64,000 bases of DNA from JAJVID01 sp050247435 (GTDB taxonomy: Bacteria > Acidobacteriota > Blastocatellia > RBC074): NCBI GenBank assembly GCA_050247435.1, contig JBFWUF010000020.1, forward strand, positions 59,526 through 123,525, in the 5' to 3' direction. A model generated the notes under the pieces. It was not told where the DNA came from. It was given only the letters and a program-made list of their open reading frames with translations, and made no database searches. Below are positions 45,857 through 55,895 of this stretch, in pieces; the stretch's first letter is position 1, and every line of letters starts with the position of its first letter. The position numbers and the translations under genes were made by a program.

Positions 45857-45962
45857 CCTGGGGGCGCACGCGGCCTCGCGTGCGTGGTTTGCGAAAGGAC
45901 CTGTTCCCCCGGAAAAAGCCGTCTTCGCAAGCCACGCACGCGAGGCCGCGTGCGCCCCCAGG
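45857..45962. repeat. Intergenic palindrome, CCTGGGGGCGCACGCGGCCT arms
   Basis: A 106-base element with about 40-base arms: CCTGGGGGCGCACGCGGCCT continuing CGCGTGCGTGG, against its perfect-looking complement ending GCGCCCCCAGG. It abuts the clpB stop codon at 45963 and overlaps the hsp20 ribosome-binding region, so the whole gap is palindrome. Confidence 0.95.
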
Positions 45963-48611
<2,649 letters not shown>

Positions 48612-48680
48612 TTCAAAATCTTTCCTGAACTATATCGGCTACTCTTTGCCCAATGGTCTCTACATAATCAGTATGCTGGC

Positions 48681-48871
48681 TTTTTCCCTAGCCCGGCGAT
48701 TCATCGCTGGGTACCGATGCGGATGATCTTTCCGATCCCGGCTTACCGGGCTTGTCGTCAGGCTTTAGCCGAATGACGTGATCTGGCTAAAGCCATTGAA
48801 AGGGCGCTGAAACGCCCTGGTGGTTTTTCATCGCCGCCTACCCAGCCGTGAACGGCTGGGCTAGGGAAAAA
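48681..48871. repeat. Composite palindromic element (REP-like)
   Basis: A 191-base element between clpB and cbpM. Outer arms are TTTTTCCCTAGCCC and GGGCTAGGGAAAAA; next to them are CGGCGATTCATCGCTGGG and CCCAGCCGTGAACGGCTGGG. The interior has three further small hairpins (CCCGGCTTACCGGG, GGCTTTAGCC with GGCTAAAGCC, AGGGCGCTGAAACGCCCT). The remainder of 48612-48917 has no gene. Confidence 0.9.
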
Positions 48872-48917
48872 CATCGCAGACTTGTGTAGAGATCAATTTC
48901 ATCGCCGCTTCAGCGCT

Positions 48918-49232
48918 TCACAGCCTTGCGAGCAGTCTTTCGTTCTCGCGCTGCAACGTGATCATTCGATCCAGCAGATCGAGAATCACCGCCGTGCCCG
49001 CCATGTTCGCGCCCAGATCGCGGCGCAACCGTTCGATCTTTCGCAGCCGCACGATGCAATCCACATCGAAGAGCATCTGCGCGCCCGCCAATTGCGCCGG
49101 TTCTATCAACCCGCATTCGACGAACCGTTCGATCAAATTCGGGTGGAGGCCCGTGCGCTCCGCCAATCCGTCGAGCGTCAATTGTTCGCGCTCGATTCGG
49201 CAAATAGCGATCTGGTAGCCGATTCCGTCCAT
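48918..49232 (-). CDS. cbpM: CbpM-like chaperone modulator (MerR-type helix-turn-helix)
   Basis: A 104-residue protein with GGAGG six bases before the ATG. The HTH (LTLDGLAERTGLHPNLIERF, then ECGLIEP) is of MerR type, followed by a dimerising helix (IVRLRKIERLRRDLGANMAG) and a C-terminal coiled segment (LLDRMITLQRENERLLARL). This matches CbpM proteins, which bind and inhibit the DnaJ homologue CbpA; direct adjacency to a DnaJ/CbpA-type gene supports this. A DNA-binding regulator of the block (HspR-like) is the main alternative. Confidence 0.82.
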   Translation of the reverse strand: MDGIGYQIAICRIEREQLTLDGLAERTGLHPNLIERFVECGLIEPAQLAGAQMLFDVDCIVRLRKIERLRRDLGANMAGTAVILDLLDRMITLQRENERLLARL

Positions 49233-49248
49233 CGTCCGCCTCCGTCAA

Positions 49249-50316
49249 TCAAGTCATGGGCAATTCACGCGGATTGAACCGCGATTCGGCGGCGAGTTGC
49301 TCAAACAGCGCTCTCTCCGTCTCCGTCGGGTTCGGCGGTGTGACAATCTTCAGCCTGACGTATTCGTCGCCGCGTCCGCCGCTTCTGCGGTTGAGGCCCA
49401 GGCCGCGAAGCCGCAAACGCTGACCGCCCTGCGCGCCCGCCGGGATGGTCATTTCGACCGAGCCGTCGAGCGTCGGGACATTGACACGCGCGCCGAGCGC
49501 CGTCTCCCACGGGGCCACCGGCAGGTCAATCTGGACGTCTCCTTCGGGCGTGACGCTGAAGAGCCGGTGAGGTTTCAGTCGCAGGCGCAAGAGCAGATCG
49601 CCCGGAGGCGCGGCGCCTGTCCCCGGTTCGCCTTGACCCGCGAGTCGTATCACCGAGCCTTCACGCACGCCGGCGGGAATGCTGACATCGAGAGTTTTGG
49701 GTTGCGCCACAATGCCCGCGCCTCGGCACGTGGGGCAGGGCCTGCCATTAATTCCGCCCGCGCCGTTGCATTCAGGGCAGGGAACAGAGGTTTGAATCTT
49801 AATTGCCCGCGTCGCGCCCCGGTGGGCGTCTTCCAGGCCGATCTCCATTTCGGCCTCGACATTCTGGCCGCGCATCGCAACCCCCGCGCCCCGCGCCGCG
49901 CCGCCGCGCGCCCCTCTTGCTCCCTTCGCTCCAAAGAGAGTTTCAAAGAAATCGCTGAATCCTCTCGCTCCCGCCGCTCCGCCGAAAATATCGCCGAGAT
50001 CGCCGTAATCAACGCGGACGTTTTCCCAGGCGCCGTGTCTTCCTCCGTAAGGCCCCCATCCGGGAGGCGGGGTGAAATCGGCTCCGGCCTTCCAATTCGC
50101 GCCGAGTTGATCGTAGCGACGGCGCTTTTCCGCGTCGGAGAGGACTTCGTAGGCCTCGCTTAGCTCCTTGAACTTTTCCTCCGCCGATTTGTCGCCGGGA
50201 TTTACGTCGGGATGATATTTGCGCGCGAGCTTGCGGTACGCCTTCTTGATCTCGTCCTCGCTCGCGCCGCGCGCGACGCCCAGGGTTTGATAATAATCGT
50301 GAAACTTTACTGCCAT
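49249..50316 (-). CDS. dnaJ: DnaJ/CbpA-type co-chaperone with half zinc finger
   Basis: A 355-residue Hsp40. J domain 7-75 with the HPD motif at 35-37; Gly/Phe and Gly/Ala-rich linker about 75-160; then a short zinc region with only two CxxCxGxG-type boxes (CPECNGAG and CPTCRGAG) instead of four; C-terminal peptide-binding domain from about 205. It is thus between class I DnaJ and class II CbpA. The Shine-Dalgarno region is replaced by the palindrome at 50324-50391. grpE is upstream and cbpM 17 bases downstream. No dnaK is in the window. Confidence 0.93.
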   Translation of the reverse strand: MAVKFHDYYQTLGVARGASEDEIKKAYRKLARKYHPDVNPGDKSAEEKFKELSEAYEVLSDAEKRRRYDQLGANWKAGADFTPPPGWGPYGGRHGAWENVRVDYGDLGDIFGGAAGARGFSDFFETLFGAKGARGARGGAARGAGVAMRGQNVEAEMEIGLEDAHRGATRAIKIQTSVPCPECNGAGGINGRPCPTCRGAGIVAQPKTLDVSIPAGVREGSVIRLAGQGEPGTGAAPPGDLLLRLRLKPHRLFSVTPEGDVQIDLPVAPWETALGARVNVPTLDGSVEMTIPAGAQGGQRLRLRGLGLNRRSGGRGDEYVRLKIVTPPNPTETERALFEQLAAESRFNPRELPMT

Positions 50317-50323
50317 AGTTAGT

Positions 50324-50391
50324 AGGCGGCAGGCAGCAGGTAGTAGACAGTCGCCAGCATTGAACCATCCACTGCCTGCTGCCTGCCGCTA
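50324..50391. repeat. Intergenic palindrome, AGGCGGCAGGCAGCAGG arms
   Basis: The left arm AGGCGGCAGGCAGCAGGTAG pairs with the degenerate right arm CTGCCTGCTGCCTGCCGCT. It runs from the grpE stop codon (50393) to within eight bases of the dnaJ ATG, leaving no ribosome-binding site. Confidence 0.88.
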
Positions 50392-50392
50392 G

Positions 50393-50881
50393 CTATTTCG
50401 CCACACGCACGCGCGCCGGGCGCAACAATTCGCCGTCCCAGAGGTATCCGCGGCTAACTTCATCGAGTACGGCTCCCGATTCGACTTCGTCTGTTTCGAC
50501 CGCGCCCAGGGCCTCGTGCAATGCGGGGTCGAATGAGTGGCCTACGCTCTCAATCGGCGTTACGCCCTGGGCCTCCATCACGCCCGCTAGCCGGTGATAG
50601 ATGGCGTGCAAACCTGCGGCGACGGCGCCGGACGAATCCTCGGCGTGTTCAAGCGCGCGGTCGAAATCGTCCATCACGCCCAGGAGCGAAAGGATGAGAG
50701 CGCGTTTGCCCGCCCGCGACGCAGATGCGCGCTCGCGCTCGACGCGTTTGCGGTAGTTGTCGAAGTCAGCCAGCGCGCGCAGTCGCATTTCGCGCTCGCG
50801 ATCCAACTCTTCACTAAGGTTTTTTACTTCGGTCGCCGTCGCGACATTGTTTTCACTCTTGCTTTGTTCTGCCCGTGGCAT
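50393..50881 (-). CDS. grpE: Nucleotide exchange factor GrpE
   Basis: GrpE (162 residues) releases ADP from DnaK. The N-terminal coiled coil (EELDREREMRLRALADFDNYRKR) and the C-terminal beta domain (VGHSFDPALHEALGAVETDE, VSRGYLWDGELLRPARVRV) are typical. The ATG at 50881 begins the family sequence; upstream frame is not conserved. First gene of the chaperone block. I see no CIRCE element in the 200 bases upstream. Confidence 0.96.
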   Translation of the reverse strand: MPRAEQSKSENNVATATEVKNLSEELDREREMRLRALADFDNYRKRVERERASASRAGKRALILSLLGVMDDFDRALEHAEDSSGAVAAGLHAIYHRLAGVMEAQGVTPIESVGHSFDPALHEALGAVETDEVESGAVLDEVSRGYLWDGELLRPARVRVAK

Positions 50882-51122
50882 TGAGTCACCCGTTAAGAAA
50901 TTATCTTTGAGGTTTTCTGAAACCGCTCGATTGGCCTCGCCGCGCGCACGGAGCTTCCTCGAACACTTATGCGCTTTTCGCAAACACGGCGTAACCGCGC
51001 GAACGGCTCACCGCGCGCGCGGATCGCGCCTGTTGATAGATGCTCAACTAAATCGCCGCCTGTACTGATTTCTCGCAATGCTCGTGCCGTGGCGCATCGT
51101 TTGCGGCAAGAACGCGACTGAG

Positions 51123-52559
51123 ATGGATCAGAGCGACGGGCGAATGAACGAATCTGATGGCCGTTTAGAGATTTGGAAAGAACGCGTCTCCGACGCGCTC
51201 GATTCGATCCGGCGCGCCTTTGCGGAATTTTTGACCATCCCGACCTCAATCATCATTGGGTTTCTTCTGCTGGCAATCGGAACCTATCTCCTCGATCGTA
51301 GCGGAATCGCCTGGCTGAAGCCGGCGCGAGAGATTTTGAGGGAAAATGTCTTTGCCAACGCGGAGGCGACCAGCGCCCTGCTGGGGACCATCGCGGGCGG
51401 CATTATCACCGTCACGTCAATCACGATCTCACTTCTGCTGCTGGCCTTGCAGCAATCAGCCGCTTCGATGACGGCCGTGGTCTTCGATCAATTCCTGCGC
51501 CGGTGGCACAACCAGGTGTACTTCGGGTTCTTCGTTGGCCTCGCGCTTTACTCGCTGGTGACGCTCGCCACTGTGAGCGAGCCTTTCAATCCGGTCTTCG
51601 GCGCGACATGCGCGTTTCTCCTGACGGTGATCGCGCTCTACCTATTGATCCTGCTGCTCTACACCACGATCAACCAGATGCGTCCTGTCGAGATCATCGA
51701 GACGATTCACGATCTCACACTGGCCGCGCGGGAGAGCCAACTGGCCTTCGTTCGCAAGACTCGGCGATCTTCATCTTATGACGGGGTTGTGAGCGCGCCG
51801 GTGAAGGCGCCGAGGCATGGGTTTATGACGCGCCTCGACCTTGAAATCATCGGCTCCGCAATCGCGGACGCGCCGGGCGAAGTCGAGATCATCCTGCTCG
51901 TGTCAATCGGTTCGTATGTAGCGTATGAAGATACAATCGCCGAGGTCAAGGCGCGGACGCGCGATGAAGCAGTGGCGGTCGGCAAGGCTGTGCGGCGAGC
52001 CGCGCACATCGAACGCCAACGCGACGTTGACACCGACCCGGCGTACGGAATCGAGCAGCTTGAGATGATCGCCTGGACTTCGATCTCGACTTCAAAATCC
52101 AACCCGGCGCCTGGCCTGCTGACCATTCTTAGCCTGCGGGATGTGTTGTCGCGATGGGTTTCTGAAGATGAAGACGAAGACCGTCGTGAGCCGCCGGCTC
52201 CGGTCGTTTACACCGACGACGTGTTCGCGCGGCTGATGGAGGCTTTTGAAACTCTAGCGGTCGTCTCTTCGGAATCAATGCAGCATCAAAACTTCACCGA
52301 AGTCCTTCGCACATTCGCGGTGATGTTCGACCGCCTGCCCCGGCCTCTTCAGCGACGCGCGGAAGACCTCATTCTCCGAATCCTCTCGGCGCTCGGCGAC
52401 CACATTCTCACCGCCGAATTGAACGCGGCGCTGTCGGAGTTGACGGCCACGCTCGCCGCCGCCGAGCGATGGGAGACGGCGAACGCGGTTCAGGCGGCTC
52501 AAGACAAACTGGCGCTTTCGGTCGGCAAGCTCAACTCCCGCTCGACACGCGCGGGCTGA
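51123..52559 (+). CDS. DUF2254 family membrane protein
   Basis: A 478-residue inner-membrane protein. The N-terminal half has about four membrane segments (PTSIIIGFLLLAIGTYLL, SALLGTIAGGIITVTSITIS, VYFGFFVGLALYSLVTLAT, CAFLLTVIALYLLILLLYT), with the DUF2254 hallmark TSITISLLLLALQQSAASMT. The C-terminal half is cytosolic and mixed alpha/beta, with an acidic EDEDEDRREPP loop near 365. Function unknown. The start is uncertain: ATGs at 51078, 51123 and 51144 all lack a good ribosome-binding site. Divergent from grpE. Confidence 0.85.
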   Translation: MDQSDGRMNESDGRLEIWKERVSDALDSIRRAFAEFLTIPTSIIIGFLLLAIGTYLLDRSGIAWLKPAREILRENVFANAEATSALLGTIAGGIITVTSITISLLLLALQQSAASMTAVVFDQFLRRWHNQVYFGFFVGLALYSLVTLATVSEPFNPVFGATCAFLLTVIALYLLILLLYTTINQMRPVEIIETIHDLTLAARESQLAFVRKTRRSSSYDGVVSAPVKAPRHGFMTRLDLEIIGSAIADAPGEVEIILLVSIGSYVAYEDTIAEVKARTRDEAVAVGKAVRRAAHIERQRDVDTDPAYGIEQLEMIAWTSISTSKSNPAPGLLTILSLRDVLSRWVSEDEDEDRREPPAPVVYTDDVFARLMEAFETLAVVSSESMQHQNFTEVLRTFAVMFDRLPRPLQRRAEDLILRILSALGDHILTAELNAALSELTATLAAAERWETANAVQAAQDKLALSVGKLNSRSTRAG

Positions 52560-52623
52560 GCGTCACGCCGGATCGCGCCCTCCTTAGATCGGATTTCAAA
52601 TCGGTATACGGCAAAACCTGACT

Positions 52624-52713
52624 AACCACGGGGACACGGGGATCACGGGGGAAAGAAGAGGGGGGATCATATCTGCTCTTATTTTTCCCTGTGATCCCCG
52701 TGTCCCCGTGGTT
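52624..52713. repeat. Intergenic palindrome, AACCACGGGGACACGGGGAT arms
   Basis: Arms AACCACGGGGACACGGGGAT(CACGGGG) and the complement (CCCTGTG)ATCCCCGTGTCCCCGTGGTT are near perfect over about 31 bases. Between the convergent DUF2254 and Rieske genes. Confidence 0.93.
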
Positions 52714-52741
52714 GACTCCGTAGACTCAATCGAAATCTGAT

Positions 52742-53701
52742 CTAAGTTCGAAAACGCGCGGGCCTGGCTTTGTCAGCCGGAACTTCTTCCGGGGGTGAAG
52801 CCGGAGCCGGGCGCGGCGCCGCGGGGTGTTCCGCTGCGCGAACTTCAATTTGCCCGTCCCGGATGCGGACATCGAAGCACGGTTGCCGAAAGGCGGACGG
52901 CCCATCGAGCACGCGCCCGTCTTCGAGCGCGTACCGCGAACCGTGCCAGGGACAACGCACGCTGCCGTCTATCAACGTTCCTTCGGCCAGCGGCCCGCCC
53001 ATATGCGCGCAGGTTTCCACCATCGCATGAATCTTCCCATTGCGCCGCACGAGCAGCACGCGCGCGCCGTTGGCTTCGGCTAGTCTCAACTCTCCCTCTC
53101 TCAAATTTCTTTCCGGCATGACCGGCGTGAATTCGCGCGGCAACTTTTGCGCCGCCGCGTGATTGACGCCGACCTGTTCGCCGAAAACCAGATGGCCGCC
53201 GAGATAGGCCGACGACAGCGAGACGGCATAACCGAGATAAGCCAGATTGCGTCCGGCCCGCCGGTCTCCGCGCCGCCGCATCCAGAGCGAAGCGCCGTAG
53301 AGCGCGGTCGCTCCCACATTCAGCAGGCCGTGCATCAGGCCCACGCGGCGCGCCCTTCCGCCGGTACCGCTCCAATCGGTCAGCCCGGTCACCGCCGCGC
53401 CGGCCGCTCCAATCAGGCCAATCGTTACCGCTGCGTCAGCCGCGCGCGAATACTCCCTGCGCCTGTTGCCCTCCGCCATCGCATCGAACACGAACGCGAC
53501 CGTCCACGCGCCGAGCGGCACGTCAGTCAGCGCCGGATGCAACGGATGCCCGAACCACGAGCCGTGCAGAAAGTTCTTGATCTTCTGTCCGGCCTTCCCT
53601 CCCGCTTTGAAAGCATTGATGACCGCCGGTTGCGCGGCGCCAGCGGTTCGCTCCAGCCAGTCCTGTCGAGCGATCAAATCAATTGCGGTTTCCGATGTCA
53701 T
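52742..53701 (-). CDS. DUF2231 membrane domain fused to a Rieske [2Fe-2S] domain
   Basis: A 319-residue protein. Residues 45-185 are a DUF2231-like membrane domain with about four helices (HGSWFGHPLHPALTDVPLGAW is its start motif, with two histidines). Residues 190-295 are a Rieske ferredoxin-type domain with ligands CAHMGG and CPWHGS, 17 residues apart. A Pro/Ala-rich tail follows. Such fusions are presumed membrane electron-transfer proteins; the partner is unknown. GGAGG lies seven bases before the ATG at 53701. Confidence 0.9.
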   Translation of the reverse strand: MTSETAIDLIARQDWLERTAGAAQPAVINAFKAGGKAGQKIKNFLHGSWFGHPLHPALTDVPLGAWTVAFVFDAMAEGNRRREYSRAADAAVTIGLIGAAGAAVTGLTDWSGTGGRARRVGLMHGLLNVGATALYGASLWMRRRGDRRAGRNLAYLGYAVSLSSAYLGGHLVFGEQVGVNHAAAQKLPREFTPVMPERNLREGELRLAEANGARVLLVRRNGKIHAMVETCAHMGGPLAEGTLIDGSVRCPWHGSRYALEDGRVLDGPSAFRQPCFDVRIRDGQIEVRAAEHPAAPRPAPASPPEEVPADKARPARFRT

Positions 53702-53810
53702 ATTTTCTCCTCCCATTTTGTTTTCACACGGCTTGGAAAGTTAATAGATGGAATTGAGCGACTGACCGCAGATTCCGGCATGGTAGAAACATCAGCCGAA
53801 TGTTTTTCTC

Positions 53811-54524
53811 TTATCGCGGGCTGACCTCCACGGTGAGCGTGACGGTCGCGCGCACCTCGATTGTGCCCGGCTCCACTGGCGTTGACGCCGCCGCTTCAGA
53901 TCGCGCCATCATCACGTCGCGCACGATGGGCTGGACGCCCGCGCTGCTCTCCACCACCGAAAGCACCCGCGTGATCTTCAGATCCAAAGCCTGCGCGAGC
54001 GCTTCGGCCTGCGCTTTGGCTTTGACGGCCGCGGCGCGGAGCGCCTGAGATTGCGCGGCCTGCTCGTTCTTGAGTTTGAACTGCAACTGGTGAATCCGGT
54101 TCGCGCCCGATTGCGTGGCCACGTCAATCACCTGGCCGACTTTGGTTAGATCGTTGAGCGTCACGCGCACGATGTTGGTCGCCGTGTAGCCGATGATCGT
54201 GGGCTTGCCGCCTTCCTTCGGGTAGCGGTAATCGGGATTGAGCGTATAGCTGACGGTCTTGATCTCCGCGTCCGCGCCGAGCGCCTGTCGCAACTGGGCG
54301 AGTACGGTTTCGAGCTGTTGCGCGTTATTGTCGGCAGCCGCCTTCGCCGTCTGCGCCTGCGTGGTGACGCCGATGTCAATCTGCGCCTGATCGGGTTGGG
54401 CCGTGACCGTGGCCTCGCCGCTGACGCGAATTGAAGGCGGCGCCAGACGCTCGGCTGGCTCCTGCGCCGCGACGATTGCGCTGAGCAGCGTCAGCACGGC
54501 GAGCGGCAAGAGTCTCTTCATCAT
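53811..54524 (-). CDS. SIMPL (DUF541) domain exported protein
   Basis: A 237-residue protein with signal peptide 1-20 (LLPLAVLTLLSAIVAAQ). The SIMPL domain starts IRVSGEATVTAQPDQAQIDIGV and includes GYTATNIVRVTLNDLTKVG. This family is periplasmic or outer-membrane associated, related to BP26/OMP28 of Brucella, and may form ring oligomers; function unclear. AGGAGG precedes the ATG. Confidence 0.94.
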   Translation of the reverse strand: MMKRLLPLAVLTLLSAIVAAQEPAERLAPPSIRVSGEATVTAQPDQAQIDIGVTTQAQTAKAAADNNAQQLETVLAQLRQALGADAEIKTVSYTLNPDYRYPKEGGKPTIIGYTATNIVRVTLNDLTKVGQVIDVATQSGANRIHQLQFKLKNEQAAQSQALRAAAVKAKAQAEALAQALDLKITRVLSVVESSAGVQPIVRDVMMARSEAAASTPVEPGTIEVRATVTLTVEVSPR

Positions 54525-54650
54525 CTCATCCTCCTTTCTCCGAGAAATCGTTTGCCGTGAGCTATGCGCCGGATCCCGCCTTCATCCGCTATAAATTTAG
54601 ATTTCACGCCCTTCTCCGGCTTCGATATCAGACTTGACTCAACGGCCAAT

Positions 54651-54875
54651 TCACCTGGAAGCCTGACGCAAAGCCCACCAGACGCCTAACCCGGCCTCTG
54701 CCGCCGCCGCAATGCGAATCAGATTCGGGCGCTTCGCGCTTGCCTTAATAAAATTCCGGTACTTTTTCGGACCGAAGTCCCAGAGGCGCATATGCCGTCT
54801 TGGGGTCAACGCCCCGATTATTCCTTCCCCAATCATCATCATCGCCGCAATCTCTTTGAATCGTTTGCCAACCAT
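54651..54875 (-). CDS. Small membrane-associated protein of unknown function
   Basis: A 74-residue basic protein with AAGGA seven bases upstream of the ATG. Residues 8-25 (EIAAMMMIGEGIIGALT) are hydrophobic, followed by basic RRHMRLWDFGPKKYRNF and a second weak hydrophobic stretch (IRIAAAAEAGLGVWWAL). No family recognised. Coding seems likely from the start signal and codon use. Confidence 0.6.
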   Translation of the reverse strand: MVGKRFKEIAAMMMIGEGIIGALTPRRHMRLWDFGPKKYRNFIKASAKRPNLIRIAAAAEAGLGVWWALRQASR

Positions 54876-55134
54876 AGAATCCTTTCGTTATTGGTGTTTG
54901 TGTTTTGCCAACTGAGAGATGCGAGACAGGGAACTGCCACGCGTTCTCACATTAGCCATTCCGAGTCATTTTCTCTTCAACATGGGAAACTGATCCTAAC
55001 TCGCTGCTTCGCTGGCATCAGTCCTTAAACGCACACAAACGACCAGGGCGCGGTTGCGCCGAAGGCATACCGATTGCGGCCTATCCTTCACGGCAATCTC
55101 CCAAATTATCGTAAAGAGATGGAAATCACAGGCA
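54876..55134. other. Gene-free stretch left of the SDR remnant
   Basis: About 260 bases with no convincing gene; together with the remnant and the 178 bases after it, this forms a 554-base gap between functional genes. Confidence 0.4.
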
Positions 55135-55251
55135 TTCATTTACAGACGGCTGACGGCCGTTCCGATTGAAGACACGCAGCGGCCGTTCGAGACAAACTTC
55201 CGGGGCGTTGTGTATGGTTCACGAATCGCGGCTGAGCTTCCGTGGCAATGA
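55135..55251 (+). pseudogene. Short remnant of a short-chain dehydrogenase gene
   Basis: The translation FIYRRLTAVPIEDTQRPFET continues NFRGVVYGSRIAAELPWQ and stops. This corresponds to the middle of classical SDRs (usual form: VPIEDxRRQFxTNFWGVVYGS), just before the catalytic serine strand. Neither the TGxxxGIG N terminus nor the YxxxK segment is present, so this is a 38-residue gene fragment. Confidence 0.65.
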
Positions 55252-55429
55252 GCTTGTGACAGCGAGCCTGTGACAGTGAATTGGACGGCGGGCAAGCAGC
55301 GCGCCGTTGACGAGGAAAGGGGGCTTACCCAAACACCCACGGCATCGCGGGGGCGATGCGAATCAAACTGACGTCAGCCTGCTCTGATCGCAGGCTGAAT
55401 TCCAAAACGATAGCAAGAGGAGAAACACA

Positions 55430-55696
55430 ATGGTCAATTCATCGGAAATTCGCGAACACATGAAAGTAGTCGGCTCGGACGGTCAGCATGTCGGGACGGT
55501 TGATAGGGTCGAAGGCGACCGCATCAAGCTGACGAAGAGCGACCCATCCGCGCATAGCCAGCATCATTACATCCCAGTGAACTCAATCGCCTCGATTGGC
55601 CAGGGCGAGGTGCGTTTGCGGCAAACTGCTCAGGAAGTAAAACAACAGTGGCAGGGCGGCGCGGCAGGCCGGACAGCCGGCGGAGGGACGCGGTAA
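55430..55696 (+). CDS. DUF2171 domain protein
   Basis: An 88-residue protein with AGAGGAG six bases before the ATG. Residues 5-62 are a PRC-barrel-like DUF2171 domain (IREHMKVVGSDGQHVGTVDR, IKLTKSD, HHYIPVNSIASI). The tail is Gly/Gln/Arg-rich. Function unknown; often abundant in soil bacteria as small stress-associated proteins. A hairpin terminator follows at 55714. Confidence 0.9.
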   Translation: MVNSSEIREHMKVVGSDGQHVGTVDRVEGDRIKLTKSDPSAHSQHHYIPVNSIASIGQGEVRLRQTAQEVKQQWQGGAAGRTAGGGTR

Positions 55697-55713
55697 CCGA
55701 GGCGCGACGATGG

Positions 55714-55745
55714 AGGGTGGGACACAGCCAATTGTCCCACCCTTT
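55714..55745 (+). terminator. Terminator-like hairpin after the DUF2171 gene
   Basis: AGGGTGGGACA pairs exactly with TGTCCCACCCT around an eight-base loop and is followed by a short T run, 18 bases after the stop codon. Confidence 0.65.
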
Positions 55746-55895
55746 CGGACGCGATCCGCCGGGCACGCTCGGCAAACTGCTCTACGGAAGCGAACCGGCC
55801 CGTGTTATGATGCCCGCGCGGCAATGCTGATCGGCTCTTGCCGCTTCGCGCGATTGAGCGAGTTCAGATTCTGTACTCCCTGTTTCAACTTGTTT

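Noticed and set aside
50882..51122. Search for a CIRCE operator or heat-shock promoter before grpE
   Set aside because: No TTAGCACTC-N9-GAGTGCTAA-like sequence and no convincing sigma32-type promoter could be seen.
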